Shown in pieces: positions 24,355-32,598 of a stretch of DNA of 64,000 nt (position 1 is the stretch's first letter; the number at the start of each line of letters is the position of its first letter). Source of the stretch: M3007 sp031425155. GTDB taxonomy: Bacteria > Bacteroidota > Bacteroidia > Chitinophagales > Saprospiraceae. The stretch spans positions 1 to 64,000 of the forward strand of contig JANPIV010000131.1 in assembly GCA_031425155.1 (NCBI GenBank), given 5' to 3'. The notes under the pieces are model-generated. The model did no database searches. It was not told where the DNA came from and was given only the letters and a program-made list of their open reading frames with translations. A program made the translations under genes and the position numbers.

Positions 24355-24423
24355 TTTGAGGATGCGAGGATTTGATTAAGGCCTTGATGATCAGGTAATT
24401 GATCGAATACTCGCATCCTCAAA
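24355..24423. terminator. Bidirectional hairpin with 14-bp arms
   Basis: TTTGAGGATGCGAG (24355-24368) and CTCGCATCCTCAAA (24410-24423) are perfectly complementary. A third, partial AGGATTTG repeat lies inside. It sits between two convergent genes and may end transcription of both. The spacer is longer than in a classic intrinsic terminator and there is no T tract, so efficiency is uncertain. Confidence 0.55.
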
Positions 24424-24430
24424 GAATGAT

Positions 24431-25903
24431 TTACGCTGCGCTGAGCCAATCGTACAACTGCTGGTTCACGGGGTCTTTTTCAAAGAAATTGACGTGATTG
24501 GTGTTGGCCTCCGCGCCATATACCTTGCGCCGCGTTTCCGGCACGGGAAAGCCTGCTGCTGCCGGGTCCATGCCATAGCAGCCTTTGGTCGGCACTACCA
24601 AGTCACTTTCTTCCCCGAAAACTTTCCCGATGGCCTGCATGAGGAGCGACTTGCCGAACCGCCGGAACGTGTTTTCATCCGTCGGCTGATAGTGCGCGGC
24701 GAGGGCATAATACATGGTCTCGGGTTTGGGCGCGGCATTGAGGGCTTTGATGGCCTCGCCGCCGGGCAACATCGCCTGCAGACCGGGCAATGCCTTTAAT
24801 GTGCCGCCGCCGACCACTTTGACCAGCGTCACCAGGGCCTCCATTGTAATGGTGTAGGGATTGTCCGGCAGACCAACCAGCAGATTGGTGTACGCATCAA
24901 TGAGTTGCATCCAATGCTCTTTATCGGTCAGGATGGTGCCGTTATTGGGCCCGGCTACAAAGACGGCGCGATGCACTTTAATACGTTTGTCGGTGGTATT
25001 CAGCACATTAAAGCGTTCACATAGTTCCCGTCCGACCAGACCGCCCCGGCTGTGGGTCACGATGTCGAGGTCCAGATGCTGCACTTCCGGCGGCAACATG
25101 CGCAGTAGTTCCTGCACATTTTCGGCGGGCGAATGATGCAGCGTGGGGTGGTTAAAAGCAAAAATGCGGCCCTCGTAGTGCTCGGCCAGTTTCTTCATCC
25201 AGTCACTTTTCAGTAGCCCTGCGAATGCGCCATGGCCGGTGCTGAAAGTGCCGTGCAGCAGCAACAATGCCCGACCGCCGGTAATGCGCTCCCAGGGCAC
25301 GGCGGCTTCGTCAAAATTCCCCGGCTGCATATAATACAGCCCGTAGGGGCGATGCGCATTTTCCCAATTTTTGACAAAACTCTCGGCCAGATCGCCTACG
25401 AGTTCGTCAGTGGCCCAACTGAGCACATTGACCACCTTACGAATGCCTGCCGTGACGGCTCCGCGACTGCCGGTCACTGCCGCCTCCGGCAAATTTTCTT
25501 TTTCCACGGGCAAATGAAAGGTCGTGTGTTCCGTGCTGGTTTTGGCAGGCCATATCCACTGGGAAACACCGTTCTCGTCTGTATAGAGCACGACCGTCTG
25601 TATATTATCGGGCGAAGGCGGTGCTTTGAATTCCAGGGCCGCCGGGGGTGCCACGGCTTCCCCGCCGCGCGTCCTGGCAACGCCGGTAATATTTATTTCA
25701 AACTGCGCATCCATGCCTACCCCACCCCGGTTCAGGGCGAGCAGGAAACGTTGGTCGTCGGGGTTGATCGCCTGTGCGCCCCGGGTCTGCGCTTGCGCTT
25801 CCACCTGGCGGGCTTCCCCTTCCAGACCGGGTGCGCAGAGGGTGTAGCCGGGTGCGAGCGATACAGCGTGTTGGCTGCCGGTCAGTGGTACTTCATTGGT
25901 CAT
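24431..25903 (-). CDS. Alpha/beta-hydrolase (lipase-like) protein
   Basis: Protein of 490 residues. The C-terminal two thirds form an alpha/beta-hydrolase core with GGRALLLLHGTFSTGHGAFAGL (oxyanion loop), the nucleophile Ser in DIVTHSRGGLVGRELCERF, and a C-terminal His near TNHVNFFEKD. The N-terminal 180 residues are beta-rich and may bind a ligand or inhibitor. No signal peptide is obvious. The family seems related to the DUF7379/lipase-like group, and the substrate is unknown. It has a good candidate promoter at 25931-25960. Confidence 0.72.
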   Translation of the reverse strand: MTNEVPLTGSQHAVSLAPGYTLCAPGLEGEARQVEAQAQTRGAQAINPDDQRFLLALNRGGVGMDAQFEINITGVARTRGGEAVAPPAALEFKAPPSPDNIQTVVLYTDENGVSQWIWPAKTSTEHTTFHLPVEKENLPEAAVTGSRGAVTAGIRKVVNVLSWATDELVGDLAESFVKNWENAHRPYGLYYMQPGNFDEAAVPWERITGGRALLLLHGTFSTGHGAFAGLLKSDWMKKLAEHYEGRIFAFNHPTLHHSPAENVQELLRMLPPEVQHLDLDIVTHSRGGLVGRELCERFNVLNTTDKRIKVHRAVFVAGPNNGTILTDKEHWMQLIDAYTNLLVGLPDNPYTITMEALVTLVKVVGGGTLKALPGLQAMLPGGEAIKALNAAPKPETMYYALAAHYQPTDENTFRRFGKSLLMQAIGKVFGEESDLVVPTKGCYGMDPAAAGFPVPETRRKVYGAEANTNHVNFFEKDPVNQQLYDWLSAA

Positions 25904-25930
25904 AATGCAGCAGATTTGTTAATGGAAAAA

Positions 25931-25960
25931 CAAAAGTAATAAACCGCCCGTACTTTCCAA
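25931..25960 (-). promoter_or_regulatory. Candidate promoter of the alpha/beta-hydrolase gene
   Basis: On the minus strand TTGG (25960-25957) precedes TACTTTTG (25938-25931) with a spacer of about 19 bases, matching the Bacteroidota TTTG-N19-21-TAnnTTTG pattern. The ATG lies 28 bases downstream of the -7 element. Confidence 0.5.
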
Positions 25961-26171
25961 CCAATGCCTTGCCGCCGCCGCTGGCAGTTTTTTTTTAGTA
26001 TTGCTCAAAAGTAACTTTTTACGTTGGTTCCCGACCACCATTTTGCCCGTGAAAACCCGACCTTTACGCCTGCGGAGCGGTTTTATGCAAAAACTAAACG
26101 ACCAATTTGGACGTTTATCTGCTGAATTAGCATGTTTCTCTACTTTTTTAATTCCAAAATCAAACACTAGC

Positions 26172-26933
26172 ATGAAGTACATACTGCGTTTTTTGCCTTT
26201 ATTGCTGTTGATCACCCTCTTTGCTGCCTGTAAGAAGGAGGAGGTCAAACCCGTGGAAAACCCCGATAAGGGTACTTTGCTGATGCACCTGCATACGTAT
26301 ATCGAGAACAGCGAGGTGGAAGACTACGGCATTGTCTATACCACGAATGCAGGCCGCAAAATCTCGCTGGATATGGCGCAGATGTACCTGTCCGATTTTC
26401 AGGTGGTGAAAGCCAATGGTACGAGATATACCATCCCCAACAAAAAGGTGTTGCAGGACCTGAAATCTGAGACCTACGAGCTCGGCGAAGTGCCGGTCGG
26501 CGAATATAAAGCCCTTATTTTCCGCGTTGGCTTTGATGCGGCTACCAATAAGTTGGCTCCTTCTGCCGACCCGACCCTGCTGGATCATTCGGAAATGTGG
26601 TTTGGTACCAATCCACAACCCGACGGTTACGTTTTCCTCCATGCGAAAGGCATGGTGGACCCCACGCCCGGCGCGGCACAAATGGAGCCCTTTGAATATA
26701 AAATTGGCACCAGTTCCAATTATATTCAGATCAATTTGCCTGATAAGGATTTTACGGTAGTGAAAGATCAGGCTTCTTACGTGCATTTACTGGCCGACTA
26801 CAGCCAGGTATTCGATGGCATTGACATCAGCAATCCTGCTAATCGGTCGGTGTTGACGGCTGCCGAAAACAGCGTGATGCCGGCTACCTGGATCACTCAG
26901 AATATTCCTTTGTTTTTCCGTTACGAGGAATAA
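26172..26933 (+). CDS. MbnP-like lipoprotein
   Basis: Protein of 253 residues starting at the ATG before the signal peptide MKYILRFLPLLLLITLFAACKKEE, with the lipobox Cys after AA. The body, with ISLDMAQMYLSDFQVVKANG, LGEVPVGEYKALIFRVGFDAATNKLA and the DGYVFLHAKG segment, fits the MbnP-like family. This beta-sandwich family was named for periplasmic partners of methanobactin clusters but is common in Bacteroidota without them. The frame is open upstream to 26001, but that part is not lipoprotein-like. It is followed after 3 bases by a cytochrome-like gene, so the two are probably one operon for a surface redox or metal task. Confidence 0.78.
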   Translation: MKYILRFLPLLLLITLFAACKKEEVKPVENPDKGTLLMHLHTYIENSEVEDYGIVYTTNAGRKISLDMAQMYLSDFQVVKANGTRYTIPNKKVLQDLKSETYELGEVPVGEYKALIFRVGFDAATNKLAPSADPTLLDHSEMWFGTNPQPDGYVFLHAKGMVDPTPGAAQMEPFEYKIGTSSNYIQINLPDKDFTVVKDQASYVHLLADYSQVFDGIDISNPANRSVLTAAENSVMPATWITQNIPLFFRYEE

Positions 26934-26936
26934 TTT

Positions 26937-27323
26937 ATGCGTACAACTATTCTTTGCTGTTTTGTGCTGGCCATCCTGACCAGCAGCTGCACCTACGATC
27001 ATGCGGAGCAGGTGACCTGTGCGCCACCTGATATGGTGTCTTTTAGTCGGGATATTCAGCCCATTTTCGCCGCGCATTGCACCGACATTGCCTGTCATGT
27101 GGGTACCATTCCGGCAGGTAATCTTAATCTGGAACCCGACCAGGCCTACGAGGAGTTGCAAGATCGGGGCAGTGGTTATATTGACACCATACAGCCTAAT
27201 TTCAGTCTGCTGTATGCGCAGATGATCTCTGTATCGCAGCCTATGCCGCCCAGCGGTAATCTGGATGAATGCACGACGGGGCTGGTGCTTAAATGGATAG
27301 AACAAAAAGCGAAGAATAACTAA
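26937..27323 (+). CDS. Small c-type-cytochrome-like lipoprotein (CX4CH)
   Basis: Protein of 128 residues with a lipoprotein signal (MRTTILCCFVLAILTSSC). A cytochrome-like domain follows: FSRDIQPIFAAHCTDIACHVG has a CX4CH heme-like motif, and MPPSGNLDECTTGLVLKWIEQ resembles the distal Met and final helix of short cytochromes. CX4CH is a known variant in Bacteroidota. It starts 3 bases after the MbnP-like gene, so translational coupling and a shared electron-transfer role are likely. Whether heme is attached cannot be read from sequence. Confidence 0.75.
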   Translation: MRTTILCCFVLAILTSSCTYDHAEQVTCAPPDMVSFSRDIQPIFAAHCTDIACHVGTIPAGNLNLEPDQAYEELQDRGSGYIDTIQPNFSLLYAQMISVSQPMPPSGNLDECTTGLVLKWIEQKAKNN

Positions 27324-27547
27324 TAGAATGTGGCCAATTAATTAATGTGGTCAATGTGATTAATTTCGATAACCCTGCCGCAATGTTGTGTCATTCAGAG
27401 GCGTAGCCGAAGAATCTGAGTACTGTTTAACCCTGTTCAGGATTATTTCTACTATCTTTTCAATTCCTCGGATTTCATCCGGGGCTATTTATGTTTAACC
27501 ACTTCGTGGTTGGCAGTTTATTGTATCCTCCACCTAGACTCTATCTA
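27324..27547. repeat. Intergenic word block after the cytochrome-like gene
   Basis: AATGTGGCCAAT (27327-27338) and AATGTGGTCAAT (27344-27355) are the exact reverse complements of words repeated four times at 57843-57909. ATGTTGTGTCATTCAGAG near 27383 matches the complement of 22100-22118. Short palindromes CCTCGGATTTCATCCGGGG and AACCACTTCGTGGTT follow. No gene is seen. Confidence 0.65.
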
Positions 27548-28273
27548 CTAGTTTTCCAATAAACCCGCCGCTGCTTCATCCAGGAACCAATCTACTTCTC
27601 CATTAATCGGACTAATTAATTGCGCCGGATACTGCTCTATATTCAGCTCCCCTTCTAATACTTGTTGCACAGCTTCGGCTTTATCCGCGCCATACACCAG
27701 AAAGGCTATTTGTCGTGCCTGATTGATGAGCGGGGCCGTCATCGTAATGCGATATACCTGTTGATCTTCCAGATACACGGCTTTTACGGCAGCAACAGTT
27801 TCTGCCAATACAGGCGTATGGGGAAACAGCGAGGCCGTGTGGGCATTATCACCCAAGCCTAACAATATTAGATCAAAACAAACCGGCTGCTGCTGAAAAT
27901 GGGTGGTTATTGCCTCTGTATAAGCGTCGGCGGCCTCCGTTGGTGATAATGTTGTGTCCACCTGGAAGATTTGCGCCGGGGCAATTTGCAATGGATCAAA
28001 CAAGGCCTTCTGAGCCATCAGCGCATTGCTATCGGAACTGGTGGCGGGCACATAGCGTTCATCGCCAAAAAAGAAATATACTTTCTGCCAATCCACTTGC
28101 TGATTAAACTGGGGAGATGCCAGCAATTCATAGAGTTTTTTGGGCGACCGTCCGCCGGATAAGGCCACGGTGCATTGACCGCGTTCGGCAATGGCCTGGG
28201 TAGCGGTTTCTATAAAGAAATCGGCCAGCGCGGTTAGTAATGCTGTTTCAGTTTTGAAGATGTGGATTTTCAT
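27548..28273 (-). CDS. pgl: 6-phosphogluconolactonase
   Basis: Protein of 241 residues of the SOL/DevB (NagB-like) type. Visible motifs are VALSGGRSPKKLYELLA, VYFFFGDERYVPATSSDSNALMAQKALFD, and FDLILLGLGDNAHTASLFPHTP with the catalytic His region. It hydrolyses 6-phosphoglucono-1,5-lactone in the oxidative pentose phosphate pathway. Zwf and Gnd are not in the window. It appears to be a single-gene unit. Confidence 0.9.
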   Translation of the reverse strand: MKIHIFKTETALLTALADFFIETATQAIAERGQCTVALSGGRSPKKLYELLASPQFNQQVDWQKVYFFFGDERYVPATSSDSNALMAQKALFDPLQIAPAQIFQVDTTLSPTEAADAYTEAITTHFQQQPVCFDLILLGLGDNAHTASLFPHTPVLAETVAAVKAVYLEDQQVYRITMTAPLINQARQIAFLVYGADKAEAVQQVLEGELNIEQYPAQLISPINGEVDWFLDEAAAGLLEN

Positions 28274-28286
28274 GGAAATGTGTATG

Positions 28287-28383
28287 TTTTGTCATTCTAT
28301 TGAACCCGTGCATGTCGTGTGGCGCCGCTTTTGTCATTCCCGATAGACCGGGGCAGGCTTTTTTCGGGAACCCGTGCATGTCG
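28287..28383. repeat. Direct repeats upstream of pgl
   Basis: GAACCCGTGCATGTCG occurs at 28302-28317 and exactly at 28368-28383. TTTTGTCATTC occurs at 28287-28297 and 28329-28339. The arrangement looks like a duplicated composite word in the gap between two minus-strand genes. Confidence 0.65.
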
Positions 28384-28426
28384 CGGCGTGTTCCGCGATG
28401 CGGACAGGTTCCGCCAGCATGACCAC

Positions 28427-28948
28427 TTAAGGTACACTACGATTTCGCCTGAACGCCGCTAACCCATCTACTTCCCCTGCACGTACAAAGCCGTTCCTTT
28501 CCAGCAGCCGGATAGAGGCCACATGCTGAGGATGGCAAAACCCCTCGATCAGTTGCGCCTGCATCACCTCAAAACCGTATGCCAGCACCGTCACCAAAGC
28601 CTCCTGCATATAGCCTCTCCCTTGAAAATCAGGATGTAACATGTAGCCGATTTCTGCCGTGGATTTCTCTACCGAAATATTCCACAGGCAAATGGTGCCG
28701 ATAAGTGTGGGGCTGTCTTTCAGTGCAATGGCCCAGAAAACAGATGTGCCGTCCACGATGTTGGCAGCTATCCTTTGCATGACTGGCCGGACATCTTCGA
28801 GCGTCCTGGCTGGAACGATGTCCAGAAACTCCAGCATCCGGGGATCGGAACGTAGCACGAATATCTCCGGCTCATCGCTCGCGACGAGTTGGCGGAGAAT
28901 GAGGCGGTCCGTGTGGAGGGCGGGAAATGGTGAGAAAGTGGTGATCAC
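28427..28948 (-). CDS. GNAT-family N-acetyltransferase (RimJ/RimL-like)
   Basis: Protein of 173 residues with the GNAT fold: LHTDRLILRQLVASDEPEIFVLRSDPRMLEFLD at the N-terminus, TIGTICLWNISVEKSTAEIGYMLHPDFQGRGYMQEAL with the acetyl-CoA loop QGRGYM, and a final NVASIRLLERNGF-like segment (HVASIRLLERNGFVRAGE). Relatives acetylate ribosomal protein N-termini or small amines, and the substrate here is unknown. The start appears to be GTG at 28948 because no ATG lies at the right place. Confidence 0.85.
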   Translation of the reverse strand: MITTFSPFPALHTDRLILRQLVASDEPEIFVLRSDPRMLEFLDIVPARTLEDVRPVMQRIAANIVDGTSVFWAIALKDSPTLIGTICLWNISVEKSTAEIGYMLHPDFQGRGYMQEALVTVLAYGFEVMQAQLIEGFCHPQHVASIRLLERNGFVRAGEVDGLAAFRRNRSVP

Positions 28949-28968
28949 CGGATAGATGTATTGAAAAA

Positions 28969-29055
28969 ATTGATGAATGCAGATTGATGAATGTTGATTT
29001 TTGATGGATTCGTGACATCAAAAATCAACATTCAGCAATCTTATATCAAAAATCA
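28969..29055. repeat. 98-bp palindromic element, copy 3 (shortened loop)
   Basis: ATTGATGAATGCAGATTGATG opens the element; TTCAGCAATCTTATATCAAA closes it. The loop is only GATTCGTGACATC, about 8-10 bases shorter than in the other copies, and the outer right arm has decayed. It ends 5 bases from the prolyl oligopeptidase stop. Confidence 0.8.
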
Positions 29056-29060
29056 AAGAT

Positions 29061-31220
29061 TTACCCCTTCCACGGCCCCTCCACCGGCACTTCCATATTC
29101 CACAGCATAAACGACAGAATATCAGCGGCTTCCTCGATCACTTTGGTGGTGGGTTTGCCCGCTCCGTGGCCCGCGCTGGTCTCGATGCGGATCAGCGCAG
29201 GCTTGTCACCCTGCTGGTTTTCCTGGAGCGTTGCGGCGAACTTGAACGAATGCGCAGGCACCACACGGTCGTCATGATCGGCGGTGGTAACCATCGTGGC
29301 CGGGTAAGCGGTCTTTTTAATATTATGCAGCGGCGAGTATTTGATCAGGCAATCAAATTCCTGCGCATTATCGCTGCGGCCATAGTCCACCGCCCAGGCA
29401 TAACCGATGGTGAATTTGTGGTAACGCAGCATATCCAGCACGCCCACTTGGGGGAAACAAACGCCGAACAGATCGGGGCGTTGGGTCATGCAAGCCCCGA
29501 TCAGCAGGCCGCCGTTGGAGCCGCCCTGAATGGCCAGCCGTGCCGGAGAGGTGTACTTTTTAGCGATCAAATATTCCGCTGCCGCAATGAAGTCGTCGAA
29601 CACGTTTTGCTTGTTGCATTTGGTGCCCGCGAGGTGCCATTTTTCCCCAAACTCGCCGCCGCCCCGAATGTTGGCCACGGCGTAAATGCCATTATTTTCC
29701 AGCAAGACCGCCCGCGAAGCCGAAAAAGCGGGCGTAATGGAAATATTGAAACCACCGTAAGCGTACAGCAGCGTCGGGTTGGTGCCGTCGTAGGCAATGT
29801 TTTTCTTGCGGGTAATGAACATCGGCACTTTGGTTCCGTCCTTGCTGGTGTACCAAATTTGCTCGGTGGTGTAGGCATCGGGATTGAAATCAATCTTCGG
29901 GGCTTTGAAGACTTTCGTATCCAACGTGTTCATATCCAGCGCGTAAATGGTGGCAGGCCGCAAAAACGAGGTGAACGAAAAGAAGGCCGTCTGCTCCGTT
30001 TTCTTGCCACTCACGCCACCCACGGTCCCGATTTCGGGCAGTTGCACTTCTTTCAGCAATTTGCCTTGCAGATCGAACACGCGCAGCGCACTGGACGCAT
30101 TGTGCAGGTACGAGCAGACGATTTTGCCGCCACACAGTGCCGCGCTTTGCAGGACATCGCTGCTGTCTTCCGGGATGATGGTTTGCCAATTGGCTTCCTC
30201 CGGGTGTTCGCTATTGACCAGCAACAGACGCTGATTGGGCGCGTGGCGATTGGTGATGACCAGCAGTTTTTCATCAATATTATCAATCACGCCAAAGTCC
30301 TGATCGAAGGTGGTGACTACCGGCGTAAATGTGGTCTGTTTTTTACTTAAATCTTTAAAAAACAGCATATTACCACTGGTGCTTTCGCTGCCGGCGACGC
30401 AAAGAAAACGCTCGTCTTCGGTGGTGTAACCGCTAAACATCCGGTCGGCGTGTTGCTTGTCGTCGTACACCAGTTGGTCGGCGGATTGAGGCGTACCGAG
30501 TTTATGAAACCACACCGCGCCGAATTGATTGGCGGCTTTCAGTTCGTCGCCTTTTTTGGGCGTCGGGTAACGGGTGTAGTGGAAACCATCGCCCAGCCAG
30601 CCCAGACTGGTGAATTTCGCCCACTCCACCTGATCGGTCAGCATCTGGCCAGTTTGCAGGTCTTTCACCACGATGGTACGCCAGTCGGAGCCGCCCTTGG
30701 AAATAGTGTAGGCCAAGTAGCGGCCATCCTGCGAGAAGTCGTATTCGCCAAGCGAAGTGGTGCCGTCGGTGCTGAACGTGTTGGGATCGAGCACCATGCG
30801 GGGCGTAGCGTTCAGGTCGTCCTGCACGTACATTACGCTTTGGTTTTGCAGGCCGTCATTTTTAAAAAAGTAGTATTTGCCGCCCTCTTTAAACGGCGTA
30901 CCGTATTTTTCAAAATTAAAAATCTGCTCTACACGCTGTTTTATTTTAGCGCGGTACGGAATTTGTCCGAGGTAACCATTGGTGACGATGTTCTGCTTCT
31001 CCACCCAGTCTTTGGTTTCGGCACTTTGGTCGTCTTCCAGCCAGCGGTAGGGGTCATTTATTTTTTGGGTAAAATATTGGTCAGCGACGGTAGTGTCTTT
31101 GCGGGAAAAGGGATAAGTCACGGGGATTTTCTTAAAATTTGAAGTGGTCGTGGAAGAAGGAGCGTTGCCGGTACAGGCACAAAAGGCAATAATCGGGATG
31201 ATGTAAAGTAGCAGTTTCAT
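29061..31220 (-). CDS. Prolyl oligopeptidase (S9A), lipoprotein
   Basis: Protein of about 719 residues. A lipoprotein signal (MKLLLYIIPIIAFCACTG) precedes a seven-bladed beta-propeller (KIPVTYPFSRKDTTVADQYFTQKINDPYRWLED onward). The C-terminal alpha/beta-hydrolase domain has Ser in IQGGSNGGLLIG, Asp in ADHDDRVVPAHS and His in SAGHGAGKPTTK. It cleaves short peptides after proline, probably in the periplasm or at the outer membrane. The start at the ATG ending at 31220 is preferred over an upstream TTG because it begins the lipoprotein signal. Confidence 0.92.
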   Translation of the reverse strand: MKLLLYIIPIIAFCACTGNAPSSTTTSNFKKIPVTYPFSRKDTTVADQYFTQKINDPYRWLEDDQSAETKDWVEKQNIVTNGYLGQIPYRAKIKQRVEQIFNFEKYGTPFKEGGKYYFFKNDGLQNQSVMYVQDDLNATPRMVLDPNTFSTDGTTSLGEYDFSQDGRYLAYTISKGGSDWRTIVVKDLQTGQMLTDQVEWAKFTSLGWLGDGFHYTRYPTPKKGDELKAANQFGAVWFHKLGTPQSADQLVYDDKQHADRMFSGYTTEDERFLCVAGSESTSGNMLFFKDLSKKQTTFTPVVTTFDQDFGVIDNIDEKLLVITNRHAPNQRLLLVNSEHPEEANWQTIIPEDSSDVLQSAALCGGKIVCSYLHNASSALRVFDLQGKLLKEVQLPEIGTVGGVSGKKTEQTAFFSFTSFLRPATIYALDMNTLDTKVFKAPKIDFNPDAYTTEQIWYTSKDGTKVPMFITRKKNIAYDGTNPTLLYAYGGFNISITPAFSASRAVLLENNGIYAVANIRGGGEFGEKWHLAGTKCNKQNVFDDFIAAAEYLIAKKYTSPARLAIQGGSNGGLLIGACMTQRPDLFGVCFPQVGVLDMLRYHKFTIGYAWAVDYGRSDNAQEFDCLIKYSPLHNIKKTAYPATMVTTADHDDRVVPAHSFKFAATLQENQQGDKPALIRIETSAGHGAGKPTTKVIEEAADILSFMLWNMEVPVEGPWKG

Positions 31221-31285
31221 GAACAAGCGCGTTAATCGAAAAGAAGTAGTGTGGAAAAGTAGCTGGCAAGTGCCCGGCGCAACGT

Positions 31286-31293
31286 TATTTTTG
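31286..31293 (+). promoter_or_regulatory. Candidate -7 element for the gene pair 31392-34143
   Basis: TATTTTTG fits TAnnTTTG and lies in the divergent gap, pointing to the coiled-coil protein and cyclase genes. The predicted transcription start near 31300 leaves room for a start at 31386-31392. No -33 TTG is clear. Confidence 0.35.
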
Positions 31294-31391
31294 CAGAGCG
31301 AAGGACGGCAAAATTGAGATTATCCTCTTTTTTGTCGGCTCCTCTTGCAGCAGTTTTTATACCAAATCCTCTTTTTTTCTGGCTTATGCCC

Positions 31392-32567
31392 ATGAACGAC
31401 CGTTGCCATAACCCATCCAACTCATTTCTGTTGACCTGTTTATCTTTTTTTAAATTCCGTATTCCGCTTATTGTCGTTTGTTGCCTGTTGGTCAGTCAAT
31501 TGACGGCGCAAGTGCCGGTGCCTGCTTTGCCGCCGCTGGATAGCCTCTCCGAAACGCAGGTGGCCGACCTCGCCCGCGAGTATGTGGGCATAGCGACCAC
31601 GCAGCGTAGCCTCGCCGACTTGCAGTGGCACAATGTGCAATCCATGCGGGCCACCGAGGAAAGCGAACTGGCCACCCTGAAAGCCGATACGACTACTGCC
31701 AAAGAACTTATCAGCGCCCAAGAGAAAAGCCTGCGTTCTGCCAAAAACGCCGAGAAAGGTGCCCAAAAAAACGCCAAACAAGCCGAAAAAAACCTGACCC
31801 TCGCCGAAAGCACCCTGGCGATGGATAGCCTGGCGCGTCGCAAGAGCCTGCCCAAAGTGCAGCGTCAGTTGACCGAAATGTACCGGCTGCTGGTCCCGCC
31901 ACCGCCGGTTCCTGAGCCGCCGGTAATGACCGCTACACCTGCAATGCCAGACACGACTGTTACGCCGCCCGTCGCGGTCGAAGTGCCGAAAAAAGAGAAA
32001 AAACCGGAGCCGCCGGTCAGGAAATACAAGGCCTACAATCCCCAGACCGATATGATGCTGCATCCACCTGCCCCACCCTGCGCGCTGGCGGTGAATCGGC
32101 GCGACGAATTCAGTGGGGAAATGCAGCGCGAAGCCGCCCGCAGCGAACTGTTTCGTTATACCAATCCGGTGCTGAAAACCTATTTGCAGGGCAAAGTCAA
32201 TATCCTCTGTGAAGCCGCCTTGTCCATGATTGGTCAGAATGCTACGCTGTGGCTGACCTTCACTATTCGCGATCCCAACGTGCGGAAAGCCTTCGGTAAT
32301 CTGCCCAAAAATAGTGTGGCCACGCTTCGCACGCTGGATGGGGTTTTGTTTACGGTGAATAACCAGCAATTAAGCGAAGGCCTACCCGACGAAACGGGCC
32401 AGGTCTTCACCTTCCGCGGGCAGTATCCCCTCGACCGGACGATGGTGAAAAAACTGCGCACGACAGGTCTGGATAAGCTGCGTATTGCCTGGTCCACCGG
32501 CTATGAAGACTATGAGGTGCAAAACGTGGATCTGTTGATGCAACAGGCGCAATGTTTGGAACAGTAG
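31392..32567 (+). CDS. Exported coiled-coil protein of unknown function
   Basis: Protein of about 391 residues that I do not recognise. It has a late signal peptide (FKFRIPLIVVCCLLVSQLTAQ). A long alanine/lysine/glutamate-rich coiled coil follows (about 60-165), then a proline-rich linker (VPPPPVPEPPVMTATPAMPD and PPVAVEVPKKEKKPEPP). A C-terminal globular domain of about 160 residues follows (CALAVNRRDEFSGEMQREAARSELFRYTNPVLKTYLQGKVNILCEAALSM...). The start is uncertain; ATGs at 31386 and 31392 are possible and the frame is open from a TTG at 31314. It precedes an adenylate cyclase by 31 bases, suggesting co-expression; a periplasmic sensor or envelope partner is possible. Confidence 0.65.
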   Translation: MNDRCHNPSNSFLLTCLSFFKFRIPLIVVCCLLVSQLTAQVPVPALPPLDSLSETQVADLAREYVGIATTQRSLADLQWHNVQSMRATEESELATLKADTTTAKELISAQEKSLRSAKNAEKGAQKNAKQAEKNLTLAESTLAMDSLARRKSLPKVQRQLTEMYRLLVPPPPVPEPPVMTATPAMPDTTVTPPVAVEVPKKEKKPEPPVRKYKAYNPQTDMMLHPPAPPCALAVNRRDEFSGEMQREAARSELFRYTNPVLKTYLQGKVNILCEAALSMIGQNATLWLTFTIRDPNVRKAFGNLPKNSVATLRTLDGVLFTVNNQQLSEGLPDETGQVFTFRGQYPLDRTMVKKLRTTGLDKLRIAWSTGYEDYEVQNVDLLMQQAQCLEQ

Positions 32568-32598
32568 TTTTTAATAATCAATAACTCGTACGACTATC

